Below are positions 38,252-47,981 of a DNA stretch of 64,000 nt, one piece after another. Every line of letters begins with the position of its first letter. The stretch's first letter is position 1. Under the pieces are notes generated by a model. The model was not told where the DNA came from and did no database searches. It saw only the letters and a program-made list of their open reading frames with translations. The translations under genes were made by a program, and so were the position numbers. Source of the DNA: an uncultured Lacticaseibacillus sp. (GTDB taxonomy: Bacteria > Bacillota > Bacilli > Lactobacillales > Lactobacillaceae); NCBI GenBank assembly GCA_934370925.1, contig CAKRNG010000002.1, positions 1-64,000 on the forward strand, read 5' to 3'.

Positions 38252-38454
38252 CAGTTGAACAGGCGATGAGAAAAAGGGTCGTTAACCAAAGTCACCAGCG
38301 AGTCTAGGCAAGTGGAAGCTAGACGGCGAACGTTAACGATTGGCGTTTTTGAGCCATTACTGAAAGAGCGTGCGGGCGTTTGCCTGTGCGAATTAGGGTG
38401 GAACCGCGCCGAGAAGCGTCCCTATGCCGAACTTTGGCATAGGGGCGTTTTTTT
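38252..38454 (+). promoter_or_regulatory. T-box riboswitch for glyQS (GGC specifier)
   Basis: The specifier GGC (38342-38344, Gly) is followed by GTTTTTGAG, the usual end of stem I. The T-box TAGGGTGGAACCGCG is at 38394-38408. The terminator CGTCCCTATGCC/GGCATAGGGGCG (38417-38447) has seven T after it. Specifier, T-box and downstream gene all agree on glycine. Confidence 0.95.
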
Positions 38455-38496
38455 GTTTCTCATCAACGACAAGGTAAATTAAAAGGAGAGTTAATC

Positions 38497-39399
38497 GTGG
38501 TCAAAAAGATGAACGTTCAAACCATGATCCAAACGCTGCAGAACTTCTGGGGCAGCAAGGGGTGCATGTTGATGCAGTCTTACGATACTGAAAAGGGTGC
38601 GGGGACAATGAGTCCTTACACGTTCCTGCGTGCAATCGGGCCTGAACCTTGGAACGCAGCGTACGTTGAACCTTCCCGTCGTCCAGCAGATGGCCGTTAC
38701 GGGGATAACCCTAACCGTTTGTACCAACACCACCAGTTCCAGGTTGTCATGAAGCCTTCCCCAAAGAACATCCAGGAGTACTACCTGGATTCATTGCGGG
38801 CGCTTGGTATTGAACCCCTCGAACACGATATCCGCTTCGTTGAAGATAACTGGGAAAACCCATCCATGGGTTGTGCCGGTGTTGGTTGGGAAGTTTGGCT
38901 TGACGGCATGGAAGTAACCCAGTTTACGTACTTCCAAGTTGTTGGTGGGCTTGAAGTGTCACCCGTAACGAGTGAAATTACGTACGGGGTTGAACGGTTG
39001 GCCAGCTACATTCAGGACGTGAACTCGGTTTACGACCTTGAATGGGGCGATGGTGTTTACTATGGTGACATCTTCAAGGAACCCGAATACGAACACTCCA
39101 AGTACTCCTTTGAAGAAAGTGATCAGGAAATGCTGCTAAGGTTCTTCAACGATTACGAGAAGGAAGCATGGCGCTTGATGGATCTCGGGCTCGTTCACCC
39201 AGCCTACGATTACATTTTGAAGTGTAGCCACACCTTCAACCTGCTCGATGCACGCGGCGCTGTTTCCGTGACCGAGCGTGCTGGTTACTTGAGCCGCATC
39301 CGGAAGATGGCACACAAGGTCGCTCGGGCATTTGTTGAGGAACGGCAGAAGCTCGGCTTCCCACTGTTGCACCACGGCGAAGTAACGGAGGAGGACTAA
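38497..39399 (+). CDS. glyQ: Glycyl-tRNA synthetase alpha subunit
   Basis: GlyQ is the catalytic half of the heterotetrameric bacterial GlyRS. The 300-residue protein has the typical N-terminal [20 protein letters not shown], the [18 protein letters not shown] segment and the motif FTYFQVVGG. The start is GTG 38497 with AAAGGAG eight bases upstream; ATG 38509 is possible. It is one base apart from glyS. Confidence 0.95.
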   Translation: MVKKMNVQTMIQTLQNFWGSKGCMLMQSYDTEKGAGTMSPYTFLRAIGPEPWNAAYVEPSRRPADGRYGDNPNRLYQHHQFQVVMKPSPKNIQEYYLDSLRALGIEPLEHDIRFVEDNWENPSMGCAGVGWEVWLDGMEVTQFTYFQVVGGLEVSPVTSEITYGVERLASYIQDVNSVYDLEWGDGVYYGDIFKEPEYEHSKYSFEESDQEMLLRFFNDYEKEAWRLMDLGLVHPAYDYILKCSHTFNLLDARGAVSVTERAGYLSRIRKMAHKVARAFVEERQKLGFPLLHHGEVTEED

Positions 39400-39400
39400 C

Positions 39401-41455
39401 ATGCAGTATTTACTTGAAATCGGACTTGAGGACATGCCCGCACACGTGGTCACGCCTAGTCTTAACCAACTCGCAGACAAAACGGCCAAGTACCTGAAAG
39501 ACGCAAAGCTGGACTTCGGCACCATTACCAAGTACGCCACGCCACGTCGCCTGACGCTCCTGATTGATGATGTTGCGGCCAAGCAGGCGGATATTTCTGA
39601 AGACGTGAAGGGCCCCGCTAAGAAGATTGCCCAGGATAGCGAAGGTAACTGGTCCAAGGCTGCCATCGGATTCACGCGCGGTCAGGGGATGACCGTGGAT
39701 GATATTACGTTCAAGGACATTAAGGGAACCGAATACGTCTACCTGCACAAGGAAATCGCCGGCAAACCTGCCGCTGAGATTCTTGGTGGCTTGATTGACG
39801 TTGTGAAGAGCCTGAACTTCCCAACACGGATGCACTGGAGTAACTTTGACTTCGAATTCATCCGTCCTGTACACTGGATTGTCAGTTTGCTCGACGATCA
39901 GGTTGTCCCAATGCAACTGCTGGACGTTGAGGCAGGCCGGACGACGGAAGGACACCGGTTCCTCGGCCACCAGACCACCATTCAGACGCCCGCTGATTAC
40001 GTGACCGCATTGCGTGAACAAAACGTGCTTGTGGATCCAACCGAACGTAAGGACCTTATTCGTCAGCAAATTGCCACCATCGCGGATGCCAATGACTGGC
40101 AAGTGGATCCAGACGCCGATCTTCTTGAAGAAGTGAATAATTTGGTTGAATTCCCAACGGCCTTTGCCGGTAAGTTCGACGAAAAGTACCTGAGTATTCC
40201 TGAAGAAGTGCTGATTACTTCCATGAAGGACAACCAGCGTTACTTCTATGCGCGTGACCGTGCAGGCAAAATGGTGAATGTTTTCATCGGTGTTCGGAAT
40301 GGGAACAAAGAACACTTGGACAATGTTATTGCGGGGAACGAAAAGGTGCTCACGGCACGCCTTGAAGATGCGGCATTCTTCTACGCGGAAGATCAGAAGC
40401 ACACGATTGCGGATTACGTTGCGAAGTTGCAGAATGTTTCCTTCCACGAGAAGTTGGGGTCACTTGCAGCGAAGATGGCGCGTGTTCAGAGCATTAGTGC
40501 AATTCTGGCACCTAGCTTTGACCTGACTGACGCAGAGAAGAAAGATCTTCAGCGTGCGGCATCCATCTATAAGTTTGACCTTGTCACCGGGATGGTCGGC
40601 GAATTTGCTGAATTGCAGGGGACGATGGCTGCACATTACGCCCACATCATGGGTGAAACAGACGCGGTTAGCACGGCACTTGGCGAACAGTACATGCCAA
40701 TTGCAGCAGAAAGTGACCTGCCAACCAGTAAAATTGGCACGGTCCTTGCCATGGCAGACAAGTTCGACACACTGCTCTCCTTCTTTGCGGTCGACATGAT
40801 TCCTAGTGGGAGTAATGACCCATACGCACTGCGACGTCAGGCATACGGAATCATCCGGATGCTGGACCACGCGAAGGTCTCCTTGCCACTTGACCTCATC
40901 CAGGTGCTCATTGCCACCCAACTGGCAGCGGCGGGAGAAAATGCTGACCTGAACTACACGAAGAATGCCGCGCAGGTGACGGCCTTCATGCAAGACCGTG
41001 TTCGTCAGTTACTCCAGTTGCGCAAGGTTCGGCACGATATTATTGACGCGGTAACAGCGATGCCCGTTGCGGACGTCACCGCGGAAGTTGCGGCGGCAGA
41101 GACGCTCACGAAGCACGCCGATGATGCCGACTTCAAGGACCACATGGAAGCACTCACGCGTGTGGTTCGGATTGCCGCTAAGAATCCGGTGGACGCGGAC
41201 GTTCAGCCTGCATTGTTTGACAATGATAGCGAACCCGCACTTCACGCAGCAATTGATGCCCTTGACCCAGCGGCACCACTGGATGCTTTCTTCGGTCAGC
41301 TAAGTGGCTTAACCGACACCATCAACACCTACTTTGAAGCCACCATGGTCATGGCGGATGACGAAGCCGTACGGACGAACCGTTTAGCTGAACTCAACCG
41401 GTTGGCAAAGCTGATGGGGCGGTTTGGTGATTTGACGGCAGTGATTGCCAAGTAA
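39401..41455 (+). CDS. glyS: Glycyl-tRNA synthetase beta subunit
   Basis: GlyS binds tRNA-Gly and partners GlyQ. The 684-residue protein starts YLLEIGLEDMPAHVV and has the conserved FPTRMHWSNFDFEFIRPVHWIVSLL segment (near 145) and an HD-like/anticodon-binding C-terminal half with SNDPYALRRQAYGIIR (near 470). The length is usual. It is controlled by the glyQS T-box. Confidence 0.95.
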   Translation: MQYLLEIGLEDMPAHVVTPSLNQLADKTAKYLKDAKLDFGTITKYATPRRLTLLIDDVAAKQADISEDVKGPAKKIAQDSEGNWSKAAIGFTRGQGMTVDDITFKDIKGTEYVYLHKEIAGKPAAEILGGLIDVVKSLNFPTRMHWSNFDFEFIRPVHWIVSLLDDQVVPMQLLDVEAGRTTEGHRFLGHQTTIQTPADYVTALREQNVLVDPTERKDLIRQQIATIADANDWQVDPDADLLEEVNNLVEFPTAFAGKFDEKYLSIPEEVLITSMKDNQRYFYARDRAGKMVNVFIGVRNGNKEHLDNVIAGNEKVLTARLEDAAFFYAEDQKHTIADYVAKLQNVSFHEKLGSLAAKMARVQSISAILAPSFDLTDAEKKDLQRAASIYKFDLVTGMVGEFAELQGTMAAHYAHIMGETDAVSTALGEQYMPIAAESDLPTSKIGTVLAMADKFDTLLSFFAVDMIPSGSNDPYALRRQAYGIIRMLDHAKVSLPLDLIQVLIATQLAAAGENADLNYTKNAAQVTAFMQDRVRQLLQLRKVRHDIIDAVTAMPVADVTAEVAAAETLTKHADDADFKDHMEALTRVVRIAAKNPVDADVQPALFDNDSEPALHAAIDALDPAAPLDAFFGQLSGLTDTINTYFEATMVMADDEAVRTNRLAELNRLAKLMGRFGDLTAVIAK

Positions 41456-41524
41456 CCGGTGCACGTCACTTTTGGGGTCGCGTTCTCCGAGAAGGTTTAA
41501 ACGTAAACCAATCACAGACAGCAT

Positions 41525-41620
41525 TTGAAAAAACCACGCTGTAGCGCTATACTATAAGGTGCGCTTTTACGCAGTTTGGTGTGTAAAAGTCGCGCTCAAT
41601 TTTGGGTGCGACTTTTCTAT
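41525..41620 (+). promoter_or_regulatory. dnaG promoter and leader with two exclusive hairpins
   Basis: TTGAAA (41525-41530), 17-bp spacer and TATACT (41548-41553) form a promoter. In the leader GCGCTTTTAC (41561-41570) can pair with GTAAAAGTCGC (41583-41593), while AAAAGTCGC (41585-41593) can instead pair with GCGACTTTT (41608-41616), a terminator-like stem. The two cannot coexist. This is the shape of an attenuator, with no known ligand. Confidence 0.55.
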
Positions 41621-41646
41621 ATCGCTCGAATTGGGGGTGGATGAAC

Positions 41647-43569
41647 ATGGCGGGAAGAGTTTCACAAGAAAAAATCGACGAAATTCGTGACGCGGTCAAT
41701 ATTGCCGACTATATTGGGCAGTACGTGGCACTTGAAAAGCGCGGACAAAACCTATTTGGCCTTTGTCCGTTCGTCCCCGAAAAAACACCCTCCTTCACGG
41801 TAACGGAACAAAAGCAGCTGTTTAAGTGCTTCTCTTGTTCGCGTGGTGGCAGTATCTTTGATTTTGTTATGGAGTATGACCACCTAGATTTCATCCAGGC
41901 AGTCAAAAAAGTGGCAGATTATGCGAATATTGAGCTCGATATCGGGACGACTTACCATCGCCCTGAGAATCCTGCTGTTCGCAAGCAAAAGGATATTCTG
42001 ACGCAAGTCACGGAATTCATGCACCACTTGCTCGTGAATACGGACAGTGGACATGCGGCCCTGGACTACCTGCACCAGCGCGGCTTGACGGATGACACCA
42101 TTGCCGCTTACGGTTTGGGCTATGCTCCCGAAGACGGTGAGTTGCTCGTTAAGTTCCTAAACAGTAAGGACATTACACGTGATGAACAACGCCAAACGGG
42201 ATTGTTCGTTGATCGGAGTGATGGCCGCCTTGCATCGCGATTTATTGACCGGGTGATGTTTCCGTTGCGAAACGAACGCGGAGAGACGGTTGGTTTTTCT
42301 GGACGGCGAATGAGCGCCGATAAAACAACGGCGAAATACCTGAACAGTCCAGAAACAATTGTCTTCAATAAACGTGATGTGCTGTTTAACCTCGATAAAG
42401 CAATGACATCTCCCCAGACAAAGGATGAACTCATCCTGTTCGAAGGCTATATGGATGTCATTGCGGCGTATCAAGCGGGTGTGCCGAACGGGATTGCCTC
42501 AATGGGAACGTCCCTCACGTCGAACCAGGTCGCTAGTATTGCGCGTCACGCCAAGAAAGTCACTATTTGTTATGATGGGGATGACCCAGGGCAAAAGGCG
42601 ATTGAACGGGCGCTCCAGCTGTTTGAGGGAACGGCCGTTGACGTTGGCGTCACGTTTCTTCCGGACCACTTGGACCCCGACGAATTCATTCGGGCGAAGG
42701 GGAAAGAAGCTTTCTTAGAACAACTCGCAGTTGTTCTTACGCCAACTGCCTTTCGTTTGCATCATTTAGCAAGTGGTGTGGACATGCACAATGATCACGC
42801 GAAGTTGCAGTACATCGACGCGGCATTGAAGGTTGTGCAGGGTGTTTCTGAGTCTGTTGCCCGAACGGTTTATCTGCAACAGATTGCGGAACAAACGGCT
42901 GTCCCAACAGACGTTTTGAACCAGCAGCTCACAGAATTGCCGGTGATGCGGGCGAATGGACCTGCTACAGACGACGAGGGGACATTTGGTGCCCCACCAG
43001 AACCAAATTGGCCTGGTGATACAGATGTGCCGCCAGAGATGGACGCGGGTGACTCCGTTTGGGAGAGCGTGCCTAATCAGTGGGCGGGGACCACATCGCC
43101 CGATACGCCTGCAGTAACCGCAACGCACTTAACGCGGTTTGAGCGGGCGGAGCGGGAATTACTGCATTACGCGATGACCGATGCAGAAACAGCATTGCGT
43201 CTGAAAAGTGAACCCGTCGAGCTGATGACCCCTGATTGTCAACGTCTCGCACATCAGTGGCTTGCTTACTTGGATGACGTGCCAGTCACGGTTGGCCTGA
43301 CCCCGAACTATTCGGCGTTCATTGACCAACTTGACGGCCCGTCTGCTGCATTTGCCAACCAGGTCGTCAGCGTGCCGGTGCCGCCCATTAACGGCTATAC
43401 GTTTGATGAACTCGTCAGCGTTGTCGCACTTGGCGATGTGAACGTCCGTCTCTCTGCTGTTCGCGCAGAGATGAACCAGGCCAAGCGTCTGGGGGATAAG
43501 GACAAACAACGGACGCTCGCGGAACAGTACATTGCGCTGATGCGCCAGAAACAATCACAAACAAGTTAA
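41647..43569 (+). CDS. dnaG: DNA primase
   Basis: DnaG makes RNA primers for replication. The 640-residue protein has an N-terminal zinc domain (about 38-64), a catalytic core with a Toprim domain (EGYMDV near 266; YDGDDPGQKA near 310) and a C-terminal helicase-binding part. The zinc ligands should be C40-H43-C61-C64; here Cys40, Cys61 and Cys64 are present, but residue 43 is Val (codon GTC, 41773-41775) in LCPFVPEKTPSF. ATG 41647 with GGGGGTGG upstream is preferred over ATG 41641. rpoD follows after 31 bases. Confidence 0.95.
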   Translation: MAGRVSQEKIDEIRDAVNIADYIGQYVALEKRGQNLFGLCPFVPEKTPSFTVTEQKQLFKCFSCSRGGSIFDFVMEYDHLDFIQAVKKVADYANIELDIGTTYHRPENPAVRKQKDILTQVTEFMHHLLVNTDSGHAALDYLHQRGLTDDTIAAYGLGYAPEDGELLVKFLNSKDITRDEQRQTGLFVDRSDGRLASRFIDRVMFPLRNERGETVGFSGRRMSADKTTAKYLNSPETIVFNKRDVLFNLDKAMTSPQTKDELILFEGYMDVIAAYQAGVPNGIASMGTSLTSNQVASIARHAKKVTICYDGDDPGQKAIERALQLFEGTAVDVGVTFLPDHLDPDEFIRAKGKEAFLEQLAVVLTPTAFRLHHLASGVDMHNDHAKLQYIDAALKVVQGVSESVARTVYLQQIAEQTAVPTDVLNQQLTELPVMRANGPATDDEGTFGAPPEPNWPGDTDVPPEMDAGDSVWESVPNQWAGTTSPDTPAVTATHLTRFERAERELLHYAMTDAETALRLKSEPVELMTPDCQRLAHQWLAYLDDVPVTVGLTPNYSAFIDQLDGPSAAFANQVVSVPVPPINGYTFDELVSVVALGDVNVRLSAVRAEMNQAKRLGDKDKQRTLAEQYIALMRQKQSQTS

Positions 43570-43600
43570 TTAGGTACTTCTAGAAATCGGAGGAATTAAT

Positions 43601-44704
43601 ATGGCAACAAGTAAAGAAACCGAATTCACCTCTGCGCTCAAAGCTTTAATCAAGGAATACAAGCCTTCAAAGGAAATCTCGACTGAAGAACTTGCCACCA
43701 AGATGGTGAAGCCCTTCGAATTGAAGAGTGAAGCCGTTGACGCACTGATGCAGCACCTGGAAGAATCAGGTATCAGTGTTGTGGATGAAAAGGGTGAACC
43801 AGCCGCTGCCGCAATTAAGACAACGAAGAAGGTTTCCAAGAAGGAACTGGCCGACATGTCAGCACCAAGCGGCGTTAAGATTAACGACCCCGTTCGGATG
43901 TACCTGAAGGAAATCGGTCGTGTATCCCTGCTTACTGCTGACGAAGAAGTAGCGTTGGCACTTAAAATCGAACAGGGCGATCAGGAAGCCAAGCAACGCC
44001 TTGCGGAAGCCAACCTGCGTCTGGTTGTGTCGATTGCGAAGCGGTACGTTGGTCGTGGGATGCAGTTCCTGGATCTGATTCAGGAAGGGAACATGGGACT
44101 GATGAAGGCCGTCGAGAAGTTCGATTACCGGAAGGGATTTAAGTTCTCAACGTACGCCACCTGGTGGATTCGTCAGGCAATTACGCGTGCAATTGCGGAC
44201 CAGGCCCGGACGATTCGGATTCCGGTGCACATGGTTGAAACCATTAACAAGTTGATTCGCATTCAGCGTCAGTTGCTTCAGGATTTGGGACGTGAACCAA
44301 CACCTGAAGAAATCGGGGCGGAAATGGATATCCCAACAGAAAAGGTTCGGGAAATCTTGAAGATTGCGCAAGAACCTGTCTCTCTTGAAACGCCAATTGG
44401 GGAAGAGGACGACTCACACCTCGGTGACTTCATTGAAGACCAGGATGCAACGAGTCCTGAAGACCACGCAAGCTACCAGTTGCTCAAAGAACAGTTGGAA
44501 TCTGTGCTTGATACGCTGACAGAACGTGAAGAGAACGTGCTTCGCCTACGTTTTGGTCTCGATGACGGTCGGACCCGCACGCTTGAAGAAGTGGGGAAGG
44601 TTTTTGGCGTCACGCGTGAACGTATTCGTCAGATTGAAGCAAAGGCACTGCGGAAGTTGCGTCACCCAAGTCGTTCCAAGCAGTTAAAGGATTTTCTTGA
44701 ATAG
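43601..44704 (+). CDS. rpoD: Primary sigma factor RpoD (SigA)
   Basis: This housekeeping sigma factor of 367 residues directs RNA polymerase to -35/-10 promoters such as those in this window. It has a short region 1.1, region 1.2 ([15 protein letters not shown], near 100), region 2 ([18 protein letters not shown]...[11 protein letters not shown], about 140-195), region 3 ([13 protein letters not shown]) and region 4 ([20 protein letters not shown], near 328). The dnaG-rpoD order is the standard macromolecular-synthesis operon of Gram-positives. Confidence 0.97.
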   Translation: MATSKETEFTSALKALIKEYKPSKEISTEELATKMVKPFELKSEAVDALMQHLEESGISVVDEKGEPAAAAIKTTKKVSKKELADMSAPSGVKINDPVRMYLKEIGRVSLLTADEEVALALKIEQGDQEAKQRLAEANLRLVVSIAKRYVGRGMQFLDLIQEGNMGLMKAVEKFDYRKGFKFSTYATWWIRQAITRAIADQARTIRIPVHMVETINKLIRIQRQLLQDLGREPTPEEIGAEMDIPTEKVREILKIAQEPVSLETPIGEEDDSHLGDFIEDQDATSPEDHASYQLLKEQLESVLDTLTEREENVLRLRFGLDDGRTRTLEEVGKVFGVTRERIRQIEAKALRKLRHPSRSKQLKDFLE

Positions 44705-44733
44705 CCCGAAATCTGCTTAATTGTAAATACGCC

Positions 44734-44770
44734 ATTCCCCGTCCATTTCCCGTGGACGGGGAATTTTTTT
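44734..44770 (+). terminator. Terminator of dnaG-rpoD
   Basis: ATTCCCCGTCCA (44734-44745) pairs perfectly with TGGACGGGGAAT (44753-44764), followed by seven T. Confidence 0.92.
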
Positions 44771-44857
44771 AATTTGCTTGTGCAGCAGAACGCATTAAAG
44801 ACAAAAACGCCGGAATTGTCGTGGTATACTATCTACAAAGCACTGATGGCGAGTGTG

Positions 44858-44914
44858 TGACAAGTGTCATGGCGCACGAAGAACCCGACATGTAGCGGAT
44901 ATTACATGTATAAT
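44858..44914 (+). promoter_or_regulatory. Palindromes and -10 box before the GNAT gene
   Basis: TGACA-AG-TGTCA (44858-44869) and ACATGTA-8-TACATGT (44888-44909) are inverted repeats. The second runs into a TATAAT (44909-44914), with CCGACA 18 bases before it. They resemble regulator-binding sites over a promoter. No cognate regulator is adjacent. Confidence 0.4.
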
Positions 44915-44950
44915 GAGCCTTAAGTGAGTTGATAACGAGGAGGATTGGCA

Positions 44951-45490
44951 ATGGAGATTACGTTAAAACCATTAGCGCACGAAGATTTGGCGGAATTTTG
45001 GCAATTGGCATTTAGCAATCCCAAAGCAGAGTGGGCAAAGTGGAACGGGCCCTACTTCCATGACGAAATGCCAACGCGTCGGGAATTTTTAACACGGATT
45101 GGCGTTGAGAATTATCAGGATAATCCTAATCGACAGGTTATTTGGGCAGATGATCACATGGTCGGAATGGTTTCCGCCTATTTCGATGACGGCGCCCTTT
45201 TACGATGGTTGGATGTTGGGATAACCATTTATGACGAGAACTTTTGGGGAGCAGGGATTGGAACCGCTGCACTGAAACTTTGGATTACCCACCTGTTTAA
45301 TCATATCAACCTACCACATATTGGTTTGACGACTTGGTCTGGTAACGAACGCATGATGAATCTTGCGGAACGGTTGGGGATGAAGCAGGAAGCGCGTGTG
45401 CGGCAAGTCCGTTATTGGCAGGGAAAATATTGGGATTCTGTCAAGTATGGTGTGTTGCGCGACGAATGGTTTAAAGACACAACGAATTAG
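44951..45490 (+). CDS. GNAT-family N-acetyltransferase (RimJ/RimL-like)
   Basis: This acetyl-CoA-dependent acetyltransferase has 179 residues and an unknown acceptor. The RimJ/RimL-like pattern is LKPLAHEDLAEFWQL at the start, then the acetyl-CoA loop NFWGAGIGTAALKLWI (near 100) and the GNERMMNLAERLGMKQEAR segment (near 133). ATG 44951 follows GAGGAGG by seven bases. It precedes trmK by 14 bases, so it may be co-transcribed with trmK-nif3. Confidence 0.87.
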   Translation: MEITLKPLAHEDLAEFWQLAFSNPKAEWAKWNGPYFHDEMPTRREFLTRIGVENYQDNPNRQVIWADDHMVGMVSAYFDDGALLRWLDVGITIYDENFWGAGIGTAALKLWITHLFNHINLPHIGLTTWSGNERMMNLAERLGMKQEARVRQVRYWQGKYWDSVKYGVLRDEWFKDTTN

Positions 45491-45504
45491 GAAAGAGGAG
45501 AGTT

Positions 45505-46209
45505 ATGGCAACATCAGTACGACTCAGCAAACGACTTCAGGCAATTGCAGATTTTGTTGAACCCGGCGAACGTTTGGCCGATATTGGCACCGACCACGCG
45601 TTCTTGCCCGTTGCGCTAGCGCAAGAAGGCAAACTTGACTTTGCACTTGCATGCGATGTGGGTGAAGGTCCGCTTGAAATTGCGGCGCAAAACATTACGG
45701 GTGCCGGTCTACAGAACGTTATTCAAACGCGCCTTGCTGATGGACTGGTTGGAATTCGCCCTGAAGACGGCATCAGCACGGTTGTCATTGCCGGAATGGG
45801 TGGCGAACTTATTAGCAAAATTCTGACGCGTGGTGTGAGCCATCTTGACGGAACCGAAACGCTCGTTCTGAGTCCGCATCGCGATGTGCCCATCGTCCGT
45901 GAATGGCTTGCAGGTAACGACTATGGCATTGTGAATGAAGCCATGCTTGAAGATGAGGGGCATGTTTACACCATCATCGTTGCGGGACGGACGAAGCCAG
46001 ACGTCCCATACACGCCGGCCGAAATTGCATTTGGGCCGTTGCTTCGTCAGGAGCGTAGTGCGTTGTTCCTGAGTGAATTGGAACGAGAGGAACGGGCGTT
46101 GACGCGCGTCCTTCGCGGATTAGAATCAGCCCAGGCTACCCAGACGGATAAGGTCCAGGCAACGAAAGCTGAACTTGCACTTGTCCAAGCGGAATTGCGT
46201 CATGACTAG
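45505..46209 (+). CDS. trmK: tRNA (adenine22-N1)-methyltransferase
   Basis: TrmK methylates A22 of some tRNAs. The 234-residue protein has a class I SAM fold with LADIGTDHAFLPVALA (near residue 24), the GEGPLEIAAQN segment and IAGMGGELISKIL (near 97), then a coiled C-terminal part (180-230). It normally sits after rpoD and before the Nif3 gene, as here, and overlaps the latter by eight bases. Confidence 0.93.
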   Translation: MATSVRLSKRLQAIADFVEPGERLADIGTDHAFLPVALAQEGKLDFALACDVGEGPLEIAAQNITGAGLQNVIQTRLADGLVGIRPEDGISTVVIAGMGGELISKILTRGVSHLDGTETLVLSPHRDVPIVREWLAGNDYGIVNEAMLEDEGHVYTIIVAGRTKPDVPYTPAEIAFGPLLRQERSALFLSELEREERALTRVLRGLESAQATQTDKVQATKAELALVQAELRHD

Positions 46210-46999
46210 CGCATTGACGGTGGTGCGGGCGGTCACCGATTACGCGCCTGCAGATTTGGCCGTGCCTGGCGACCCCATTGGCTGGCAACTTGGTGATCCA
46301 GCCGCTGATGTTCATCGTGTTTTAGTCACGCTTGATGTGCGGCCAGAAGTCGTGGCGGAAGCAATTGCGGGGAATTATGACCTGATTGTGGCACACCACC
46401 CACTTGTTTTTCGCCCTGCGCGCAATTTAGACGAGCGGAATCCCCAAAATGCGATGTATGCTGAGTTGTTACGGCACAACATCGGTGTTTTTGGTGCACA
46501 TACGAATCTAGACAACGCGAATCCCGGAATGAACGATTGGTTGGCAGCTGATTTAGGATTAACGAGTGTGACGCCCTTTATTGAAGCGGGCGAATTAGCT
46601 GGTATGGGGCGAATTGGGGAATTGCCAACCCCAATCACGTTGACCGCCTTCGCCAACCAGTGTCAAACAACGTGGCACTTGCAGGGATTGCGGGCAATCG
46701 CTGCAGATTTAACGCAGCCGGTACAACGCATTGCCATTTTAGGTGGTTCAGGCGCAGAGGTGTACCCCGATGCCCTTGAAGCTGGTGCCGACGTGTTGAT
46801 TACGGGAGATGTGTCGTACCACACAGGCCACGATATCTTGGCAAGTGGCATTGCCGTGTTAGATGTTGGACACCATGTTGAACACGTGATGAAGCAACAC
46901 TTAACGACAATTCTTAACGCACGAAATGAAAAAGACGGGTGGGGCATTACGATAGCCCCATCACGGTTGAATACGGATCCGTTTACTTTTATGAATTAG
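46202..46999 (+). CDS. Nif3-like dinuclear metal centre protein
   Basis: The family (YqfO/Nif3, DUF34) binds two metals and is annotated as GTP cyclohydrolase 1 type 2 homologue; its true role is unsettled. The 265-residue protein has the metal motifs AHHPLVF (near 65), AHTNLDNANPGMNDWLA (near 102) and DVGHHVEH (near 222). It is the short form without the PII-like insert found in some Firmicutes. ATG 46202 lies in the trmK end. Confidence 0.9.
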   Translation: MTSALTVVRAVTDYAPADLAVPGDPIGWQLGDPAADVHRVLVTLDVRPEVVAEAIAGNYDLIVAHHPLVFRPARNLDERNPQNAMYAELLRHNIGVFGAHTNLDNANPGMNDWLAADLGLTSVTPFIEAGELAGMGRIGELPTPITLTAFANQCQTTWHLQGLRAIAADLTQPVQRIAILGGSGAEVYPDALEAGADVLITGDVSYHTGHDILASGIAVLDVGHHVEHVMKQHLTTILNARNEKDGWGITIAPSRLNTDPFTFMN

Positions 47000-47003
47000 T
47001 TAA

Positions 47004-47051
47004 ATAAGGGCCAAGGCGTAATTCGATTAAAATTACGACTTGGCCCTTATT
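47004..47051. terminator. Terminator between nif3 and the DUF554 gene
   Basis: AATAAGGGCCAAG-GCGTAATT pairs with AATTACG-ACTTGGCCCTTATT across 47004-47051. The genes converge on it, and A- and T-rich flanks exist on both sides. Confidence 0.82.
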
Positions 47052-47068
47052 GATTATTCAATTTTGGT

Positions 47069-47806
47069 TTAGTGCTGCGTGAGTAACGGTGCAATCCAGT
47101 TCGTCCACGCCCATGAAACGGGCATGACAAGAATCATTGCCGGAATCATATCCGCGGTCGGGAACATTTTGACCTTAATCATACGGAAACCAGTTGCGAG
47201 CATCAAGAACCCACCCGCAGCCTTAAAGTCAAAGACCATCGTTGGCGTTGTGAGGGGGAAGATGAAGCCTGCAAGTAGGAATAGGATGTAGAGAATGATG
47301 AATTGTGGCACTGCGATCAATGCGACCACGTACCCCAAATTAATGGCGAAGATTGCGGCGGTGAAGAAGTCCAGAATCGACTTGGAAATCAAGATGGTCG
47401 CATCCCCAGTCATCCCGTTCGTTAGCGCTCCGTAAATCCCGGTCCCACTGGCGCAGAAGAGCACGATGATGGTCACGAGGGTGGATGTGAATTCACTTTC
47501 CGTCATGTCGTTGTTTTCCGTGTGAATGAAGTGGGCGATTCCCCGTTGCATGAGGCGCGCCCCGTTATCAATGTGGGAGCCAAGGTGAATCATGAGTCCA
47601 AAAGCAGTCCCGATGATGACTGAGAAGATAACGGCGGGCATGTTCTTCATTGGGGCAATGGCGTAAATCCCCATTCCCATCGAACAGGCCCCGAAAATCA
47701 TGTTAATTTTATCCTTAAAGTCTTCGGAGAAGAGATGGCCTCCGAGCGCCCCAAAGATGCCCCCTAAAAGAGTGGCAAGCGCGTTAATAATGACACCAGT
47801 TGGCAT
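47069..47806 (-). CDS. DUF554 family membrane protein
   Basis: This integral membrane protein of 245 residues has about seven hydrophobic segments. Family pattern: an N-terminal TGVIINALATLLGGIFGALGG-like segment (in two parts), GMGIYAI, and SKSILDFFTAAIFA (near 160). DUF554 is probably a transporter, but no substrate is established. ATG 47806 has a TGGAGGAAA site. It is divergent from the LysR gene of the lpd cluster and shares the intergenic palindrome, so a role in moving the lpd substrate or product is possible (inferred). Confidence 0.85.
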   Translation of the reverse strand: MPTGVIINALATLLGGIFGALGGHLFSEDFKDKINMIFGACSMGMGIYAIAPMKNMPAVIFSVIIGTAFGLMIHLGSHIDNGARLMQRGIAHFIHTENNDMTESEFTSTLVTIIVLFCASGTGIYGALTNGMTGDATILISKSILDFFTAAIFAINLGYVVALIAVPQFIILYILFLLAGFIFPLTTPTMVFDFKAAGGFLMLATGFRMIKVKMFPTADMIPAMILVMPVSWAWTNWIAPLLTQH

Positions 47807-47910
47807 TATGTTTCCTCCATAGATTAATTCCATTTGCACAAAACGTGCATTACAAGGGACAATTCTACAGGAGCCACTAAAAATGGACAATTCGCATTTT
47901 CAGGGCTATC

Positions 47911-47925
47911 ATTCGATTATGGAAT
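47911..47925. promoter_or_regulatory. LysR-type operator candidate 1
   Basis: ATTCGATTATGGAAT has a T-N11-A core with ATTC/GAAT arms and lies between the divergent DUF554 and LysR genes. It matches the site before lpdC at 12 of 15 positions. Confidence 0.65.
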
Positions 47926-47981
47926 GGTGCGCCACGACACGCCGCCACTAAATCACTAATGCAATTAAGGAAGTAACGACT

